Made by a program: the position numbers and the translations under genes
Part shown: positions 57,338-64,000 of the stretch, in pieces
Position numbering within the stretch: position 1 is the first letter of the stretch
Layout: each line of letters opens with the position of its first letter
The notes under the pieces: model-generated
Told to the model about the DNA's origin: nothing
The model's database searches: none
What the model saw: only the letters and a program-made list of their open reading frames with translations
Assembly (NCBI GenBank): GCA_020205615.1
Contig: CM035167.1
Span: forward strand, 58,425,023-58,489,022
Origin: Panax quinquefolius
Taxonomy: Eukaryota; Streptophyta; Magnoliopsida; Apiales; Araliaceae
DNA: 64,000 nucleotides
Direction: 5' to 3'

Positions 57338-57571
57338 TTAATTATAAATTCTTGCGAAGTCTATACCTTATTAGATACTGGTTCTACCCATTCTTTTATC
57401 TCTCTTGCTTGCACTCAACGTTTAAATTTGACCTCAAAGAATTAGACTTTGACTTATTGGTTGAAACTTCGTTAGTAGAAATCGTCGTTACCTCCACTTT
57501 TTATAAATCTTGTTGATTCAAATTGACACTTTCACGTTACCTGTCGATCTTATTTCTTTGAAAATACTTGC
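57338..57571 (+). pseudogene. Protease start (F/H), cut by LTR insertion
   Basis: In the gag frame after the TAG: LIINSCEVYTLLDTGSTHSF with the catalytic D-T-G intact, then a stop after RLNLTSKN. Later frames keep the path to VDLISLKILA, where the LTR at 57572 interrupts it. Confidence 0.85.
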
Positions 57572-60500
57572 TGTAACGCCCGAGAAAATCGAATTTTTAG
57601 AAGAATTAAAATTTTATTTAATTATAAAGTTTAAATGAATTTAATTGATTATTTATGGGAGCAGGCTAATTGAAGGTCGTTCTATGACCTAAACATATCA
57701 GAACATCGTAGGATTTTGGCTACGTGATAGAATTAAAGTGTTTGAATATCCAAGATGAAAATAAAAAATTTTTGAGAAATTTTCGAAAAAACATTATTCA
57801 CGCATTTCTGCTAGGGAATTATTTTTGAACTTCCGAGAAATACGTAACGATAGAATATTAAGGTAAGATGCAATATTCAATAATATTTCAGTTATGGAAA
57901 ACGTAATATTTTTCCTGTGGACTTAAAACCTAACGGTTATAAGAAAGGGATTTGCGAGAAGGAATTTAAATGTGTATAATAAATTAAAGCGATGATCGTA
58001 TAATACGTAGGTATTGTACAAAGTAATGAATACGAGTATGATACAATGTATTATACGAGTATGTATGGATGATGGTATATTGTATATGATGAATAAGTAT
58101 ATGAATAGAATACGAGAATTATACGTAAATAATACGTTATAAGGCTTTAAGCCAAAAGAAAGGAACTTGTAAGATTTGTTAAGTATTATGTTAGCCAAGT
58201 ATGAAAATGGTTAAGCCCAATGTGAACTAATGTTAAAACCAAATATTGGTTATTATAAAGTCCAATAGAATTAAATGTGCAAGTTTAAGTGTTTGTAAAG
58301 TAAAGCCCAAAGATTTGTTAATGTAAGCCCAAAGTATAAGATGAGATTAATTAAAAATTAAAGTCCAAAGCAAGGTTGATCCATGGAGCAACCCATGATC
58401 ACATGGGTGATCTTGGTGACCAAGAAACAAGAGTGATGAGCAAGTAGACTTAAGGGTTAAGTAAAGGATAACTTAGGTGCTAGATATGTTAACTTAATGG
58501 TTAAGCAAAAAGTGTGGTGACAAAATGTTATGGAGAGCAAGTAATGAATAGTAAGGAGGTGGAATGGCCTAAAAGACTAAACTACCCTAACCTTAGAAGT
58601 CCTATAAATAGCAAGCTTGGATTCATTTGTTTGGTTGTTTCATTTCATCCAACTTATAAGTTGAGAGCTTATTTGCTTGAGAGAATAAGCACATATAAAG
58701 TTAGACTTCCCTTGTTAGATTTTCCACCAACAACTTATAGCTTATTGGTTTGAGAGAAAAAGTAAGAAGAAGATTAAGACTTATCAAGTGATCATCAAAA
58801 GGTAAGTAAACTTGATCCATGTTTCTCTTTTCTTCCATTGTTATAGAAGGGATGAATGGTGGTTCATGTATGTTAAGAAGTAAATGAATGGGATAGTCAA
58901 TAGAATTAAGCCGTATAGGTAATGAATAAGTAATTCAATCTTAAATAAGTTATGAAAAATAATGCACGTATATGAACTTGTAACATGATTACACAAATGA
59001 AGTACGTATTTTAGCAAGAAGCAAGAATAATGTTTAGAAGACATAAACTATCTTAAGTCATGAGAAATGGAAATATAAGTAATTTATAATTTCATAAGTT
59101 GCAAATTTACAAAGAACTAGTAATAACTTATCATGTTTATAAGTTAATGAAGCATATATGTCAAGATGTTAGTATAATGGATTGAATCCAATTGAAATGG
59201 TTTAAAAATCTCAGGTAACGAAGTTTTACCGGAATTAACGCGATTGGATGATAATTGTCGAATTCGTGAAATTCTCGGAATGGAAGTCAAATTTTGATAT
59301 TGAGCTTAGAAACGTTGGGTTTCAATGGAGAGAAGTCTTATTTGGCATTATAGAGTTGCGGACTTGAAAATGGTCGGATTCCGACTTAGAACGAACAAAC
59401 AAGCGTTGAACGTTCACGAACATTTATCGTTTTTGTTAAAAATGGACTAGTAGGTGAAATTTTAGCAAACAAAGTCGAATTGATAAAATTCTTGCATGAC
59501 CGCGTAGAGTATGTGATTTGTGAATTGTAGGCTCTTGAACGATCCAATTCAGACTTATAACGAAGAAGTTACGAGTCAGGGAATCTCACAAGTTTGAAAA
59601 AAACTGTCATAGTTTATGTGGCTCGAGTCCGTAAGCGCCACGACGACTCCAATCTAAAAATGACCGTGGCCCATGGCACTAAAGTTGCCATAGTCCTCAG
59701 TAAACTTCATGCTGCAGCCTGACGACAGTAACTAAAGTGACTTCATGGCCATGCATCGAGTCCGGTTTTCAAACCCTAATGGGCGATCAGTTGTAAGATA
59801 ACAAAACAACATTCTTGGCCAAGATACGCCACCATAAAAGCTAGACAGAAAAGTATGGTTTCAAGTAGAAGATGAAGGGAAATTGTTTAGTAACGAACTA
59901 AGGGACTTAATAAAACATTGTTAAGTCATAATTAAAACTCAAGTGTGATCACTTAGAGTTAAAAGAAAGTTAAGTAAATGTAAACAAGAACGGTGTACAT
60001 AACCAATGCCGATTAATTGTCAATTAATAACGTAATGACGTTAGTAAGCCGTGAGGAAGGATAATTAACTCGAACCGAGTTGTAATAATGAAATAATTTC
60101 AATTAAGTTATAGAAATGAAAGAAGTTGGTAAGAACGATGTAAAAGAACGACGGAAAGTTGGAACCAATAAATAACAAATCTAATATATGATTAGATTGA
60201 GAAGAAGGGTAAGATTCTTTAGGAACTATGTATGTTCATTCATGACCTAATGTGGTATGTTATGTGGTTATGTGTTGTAGAGACCGTAAAGACTCAAAGG
60301 AAACGTAATTTTACTGTAGCAGACGCTGAAGGCAAGTTTTTCTTAAACGCTTGTCTAACCTTCGTGTTAGTCAAGTTTTCAAATGATTCAAGTTATAAGA
60401 TCCATGAATGGTTTTACGAAAGAGTTGATTGATTTCTTTACAAGTTTTCCATATAGAATGGATAATGCTATCCTACGCCAATTATTTGGTACGGATTCAA

Positions 60501-61008
60501 GGTAAGCCTGAATATGAATAAATAAATGTATTTTCATCGAGTATTCGATGGGCACGTGAGGTTGCCACAATTTAAACGTACAAACATTAAATGAATGTAG
60601 TGTTGATCAACATAGAGTACTATAGACTGATCACCTAGAAGTGCTTGTAAGTTATGCCGGACTTGTGGACTTCTTGCCGGGTTGTCCTATTCAAAGAAAT
60701 TATGAAACGCACATGGTCTTGGACCAGATTTGGTGTTTTACTGAATATTGTTATGATAAAACATTTTGAAGGAAAATGAATGCTATTTTAAGTTATTGAT
60801 AGTACTTCGTAACTAATATCTAGTTACTGAAGATATAGGATTCCTATGTTTTAAGCTTGCTTTTAAAATGAAATTGTTGTACTTGCTGAGCTTGTTATGC
60901 TCACTCTTGCTTGAACCATATGAATGCAGCTTAGACCGAATGGACCGCAGGATTCCTCAAGGATAAAGTGAAGGCTAAAGCGAACTTGTAGATTACCTAT
61001 GTAATAGT
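57572..61008 (+). repeat. Long LTR I (5' side), interrupted by Athila
   Basis: Starts TGTAACGCCCGAG after CTTGC. Divergent relative of the element C LTRs: shares the order of CAATAATATTTCAGTTATGG (57880), a TATA box (58603-58610), donor-like AAAAG|GTAAGTAAAC (58801), a variable GC-rich block (about 59610-59870) and TGCTCACTCTTGCTTGAACC (60898). 3.44 kb seen; the rest lies beyond the Athila element or the window. No coding frame judged real. Confidence 0.85.
58603..58610 (+). promoter_or_regulatory. LTR I TATA box
   Basis: CCTATAAATAGCAAGC, same core as the Tekay and C LTRs. Confidence 0.7.
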
Positions 61009-62699
61009 TGATAAGTGGGTTTTACACCTACTTATGGGGTACCAATTCATGCGAACTATTCCCATCTCAAGTACATTTTAGTCTATTTTAGCTGCATTTC
61101 ATGTTAATTTGCATTTCGCATACTTAAAACTCCTTTTGGTGAATAAGTGCAGGAATTGGCCTAATTTGGTGGTGATATCGGGCACGAAGTTAATGGATGC
61201 GTGAGGAGAGGCAAAAGATAGGATGTGCATGACGTAGGATTGAGTGGAACATGGATGGACAAGCTTGGATAGACATAGGGCATTTCAATAGCAGCAGCAA
61301 CGTTGTAGAACCAAGCCAAGGAGTAGAAGCAGAAGACATCACCGCAGTTTGCGGTAGCGCGAAAAGAGCTTGGATGTGCCTTGCCTTGGCGAAGTACCCA
61401 GCCGGACCACTGGAACCCATCATAAGTTATGGCGGGTCATGAGAATGACAATGCTAGGAGCCTTGGCATGCATGAGAGACCGTGAACATAAGAACCTCAT
61501 CGCAAGTCTCATGACCACGAGTATAACAAGCCGGAGGAACGCGCCAATCCGAGCGAGGCTGGCTATTTGACTTGTTTTATTTTATTTCCAAATTTGAAGG
61601 GTTGTAATTGATTTAAAACGATTCCTGACTGGTGTCAGGGGTATCACTTGACATTTTTATTCAACTTTAGTTATATTCTTTACGTCGTAATTATGGTTTA
61701 TTCTCTAGGAGAGATTCCAACGTAGAAGGAGGCCACAACTCTACTTTTCTACTCATTCTTGGGATTTTCTACCAGAGTGGATTATTATTATTATTATTTT
61801 TCTGGAATCTTATGAGGATTTGAATATTGATCTATATTCAGCAATTGGGTTTGATTGTTTCTACCTTTCATCTTTCAATTGCTTGTTTATTAGTCATGTT
61901 TAGATTTGATCCCATAATGGCTTTTGGTTCAGTCATGAACTAAACTCCATTATGGGATTCTAACGGATTTTAATATGTAGTTTGATTGCATGCTTAAATG
62001 TTGGATTGCTTTGCATATCATATGGGATGTCTATCATGATTGTTTTGCATGAATGAATGCTTGATCACCATTCGTTTCAGTATTTGTATGGAATTGACAA
62101 TGAACATTCAAATATGGATTGTAATCATGATAGTATACGTATACAGGGCTGTGTTATATGGCTTATGTATTTCGTGAACCAGATAGACATATACTGTTTC
62201 ACCGTATAAGTTAGAATAAGGATTTGAACTTAAAATCAATATAGTTGCAATTTTATATAGACATATAGTGATTTTGGTTATATTGATGATTATATAGAGT
62301 CTATCATCTGTGGATGTTGCGTATGTAGGTCTTAGTTCATTGAAAAATGGCTAATACTCTTTTAGTGCTCTTGGCTACTTTCCTGTGATACTTGAACGAG
62401 TCATGCATGATAGTGGTGATTGAATGAAGTATTAAATGAAGTTAGGATCCCATTAGTTCCAATATCATTTTTATTAAAATGCGTTATTATTGTTTTAGTT
62501 GTTATTTGCAATTCGAGAACAAACCAAGTTTAATCATTAGTTTGAGCATATAAATATAGTGATTCAATTAATGAATAGTAATCTTAGTTAAACAACTTTC
62601 TCTGTAGGATCGATACTTTACTTACTTTGTATTGCTTGTTGACGCATGTATGCTTGCATGAGTTAGAGCTCTTTTGTTAAGACTAAAAAAGAGGCAACA
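61009..62699 (+). repeat. Athila 5' LTR (1.69 kb)
   Basis: TGATAAGTGGGTTTTACACC to GAGGCAACA, seven bases before the primer site. Contains a long hairpin (61909-61958). No coding content. Confidence 0.85.
61909..61958 (+). repeat. Two-tier inverted repeat in Athila LTR
   Basis: Outer arms ATCCCATAATGG (61909-61920) and CCATTATGGGAT (61947-61958), 12 of 12 paired. Inner arms GTTCA (61927-61931) and TGAAC (61936-61940) with loop GTCA. Confidence 0.9.
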
Positions 62700-62705
62700 A
62701 GTTTT

Positions 62706-62723
62706 TGGCGCCGTTGCCGGGGA
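62706..62723 (+). promoter_or_regulatory. Athila primer binding site (tRNA-Asp type)
   Basis: TGGCGCCGTTGCCGGGGA, 18 bases complementary to the 3' end of plant tRNA-Asp, a hallmark of Athila elements. Confidence 0.95.
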
Positions 62724-62840
62724 AAGGCGTTTAATTTAGTATTATTATCATTAGTTTAAGCTATATTGTATGACTTAGACAATTCTAGTCTTATCTCATT
62801 TCAGTTTTTGTTTTTGTTTCAGGAACTTGGATAAATTTTT

Positions 62841-64000
62841 ATGCGCACGCAGTCAGCTAACCCCGATTTAACACCTGTTCAGGATAACATAAACGGGAGA
62901 GGTTGGAAGGCGGGTGTTCGTAGAAATTTACTAGTCCAGTTGGAAAATACGACAGATAACATGGCAGCCGAGGTGCAAGGAGAAGAGCAAAGAGAGGAGC
63001 ATAGGGCTCTGAAAGAATATTCCATGCCTAATATTAATGGACTACAATCCAGCATAGTCAGACCAGCGATAGCAGCCAATACTTTCGAGATAAAAACTGG
63101 TACTATTAAAATGGTGCAAAATACAGTTCAGTTTGGGGGTGCTACTACAGATGATCCGAACGAACACATGTTAAGTTTCATCGAAATTTGTGATACATTC
63201 AAATACAACGGTGTGACGGAGGATGCTATTAGGCTAAGGTTGTTCCCATTTTCATTGAGGGATAAAGCGAAAAGTTGGCTTCATTCTCTTCCAGCAGGAT
63301 CTATAACTACATGGGTGGACTTAGCACATAAGTTCTTAGCTAAGTTCTTCCCAATGGCTAAGACTGCAAAGATGAGGACATCTATCTCTCAGTTTGAGTA
63401 ACAATAAGGCGAGTCATTATATGAAGCATGGGAGAGATACAAAGAAATGCTGAGAAAGTGCCCACATCACGGTATGCCAGATTGGATGGTAATCAACACG
63501 TTTTATAATAGATTGGGATGGCAGTCGAGACCGATTGTAGATGCAGCTGCAGGAGGGGCATTATGGGCAAAGAACTATGAGGAAGCCTATGACCTTATTG
63601 AGACAATGACATCGAATGATTTTCAGAATCCTACATCTCAATTGCCACAAACCAAAGTTGAAGGTGTGTTGGAGGTTGATGTTATTACTCAGTTGTCAGC
63701 ACAGATGGAAGCCATGACAAAGAAGATAGATACTTTGGCGGAAGGAAAAGTAAAGACGGTTGCCTTCGTATATGAGATTTGTGTGGGGTCACACTCGACG
63801 GATCAATGTGTTATCAGCTCAGAATTAGTGCAGTATGTGAGCAACTATAGAAAAGACCAAGGTCAATTTTAGAACACATACCACCCCAACAACAGAAATC
63901 ATCCAAACTTTAGTTGGGCGAATAATCAAGGGAATCAGCAGAATCAGTTTCAACCAAATAATCAATTTCAGGCACAACCAACGCAACCACAGTTCAATCC
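62841..64000 (+). pseudogene. Athila gag, three stops, open at window end
   Basis: ATG at 62841. Conserved blocks: TVQFGG, TDDPNEHMLSFIEICDTFK, LFPFSLRDKAKSWLHSLPAG, AKFFPMAKTAKMRTSISQFE. Two TAA codons follow within three codons (63399-63401 and 63405-63407). The same frame continues with GESLYEAWERYKEMLRKCPH, IVDAAAGGALWAKNYEEAYD, a Cys/His cluster CVGSHSTDQC, then TAG at about 63870, and NHPNFSWANNQGNQQNQFQP to the end. In-frame stops without frameshift indicate fairly mild decay. Gag would form the particle; pol lies outside the window. Confidence 0.92.

Larger units (their letters stand above)
40577..57571 (+). mobile_element. Tekay-like element F/H, 5' part, with nested Tat insert
   Basis: Plus strand. 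The 5' LTR is split at 42217/54411 by the Tat element; the pieces add to about 3137 bp, matching the D/E LTRs (3135, 3118). Then primer site, leader, open gag, and a protease start cut at 57571 by another LTR. The 3' part is outside the window. Left flank GCTAT. Confidence 0.92.
61009..64000 (+). mobile_element. Athila-like Ty3/gypsy element, 5' part
   Basis: 5' LTR, an Asp-tRNA-type primer site, leader and gag, running off the window. Inserted in LTR I after ATAGT. Athila is assigned from the TGGCGCCGTTGCCGGGGA primer site and the gag sequence. Confidence 0.92.

Noticed and set aside
58514..58753. 79-codon ORF spanning the LTR I TATA box
   Set aside because: It crosses the promoter core and ends in the leader; no relative in the C LTR frame.
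61190..61570. Three overlapping 60-77 codon ORFs
   Set aside because: Inside the Athila LTR, overlapping on both strands, no motifs or conserved start context.

Overview
The window is plant nuclear DNA made of nested LTR retrotransposons and their debris. I find no host gene, tRNA, rRNA or CRISPR. The Ty3/gypsy lineages present (Tekay/Del chromovirus, Tat/Ogre-like, Athila) are confined to seed plants. The species cannot be told from what I see. The DNA is AT-rich with long (TA)n tracts.

Layout from left to right. (1) 1-8696: a minus-strand Tekay element with a broken gag-pol; its left LTR is cut at about 420. (2) 8697-29158: an old LTR remnant, split by a plus-strand non-autonomous element with 4.27 kb LTRs (10849-28856). 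That element's right LTR is itself split by a second non-autonomous element (21127-28779), whose short interior encodes a Gag leader joined to an acidic, coiled-coil-like stretch. (3) 29159-30313 and 39344-40576: non-coding sequence of unknown origin, rich in small hairpins. It is split by a minus-strand Tekay element (30314-39338, duplication AATGA) that has lost RT and the integrase core. (4) 40577-57571: a plus-strand Tekay element with an open gag frame. Its 5' LTR is split by a minus-strand Tat element (42218-54410), which in turn carries the 5' piece of another Tekay element (48997-51884). Its protease is split at 57572 by a long LTR, which is split at 61009 by an Athila element running off the window.

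The boundaries rest on TG...CA termini, tRNA-type primer sites, polypurine tracts, target duplications, and LTR lengths that agree once insertions are subtracted (3135, 3118 and 3137 bp for three LTRs of one subfamily). Every protein is inactivated by stops, frameshifts or deletions, except the gag frame at 56099-57337, and that one has damaged zinc knuckles.

Patterns beyond routine annotation: a splice-donor-like site downstream of the LTR TATA box paired with an acceptor just before gag in several elements; arrays of short inverted repeats inside that putative intron; a chimeric Gag-leader ORF; a shared stop at the gag-protease boundary; a hypervariable block in otherwise similar LTRs; and CAG sites that differ between copies in a way that looks like sequence error as much as mutation.
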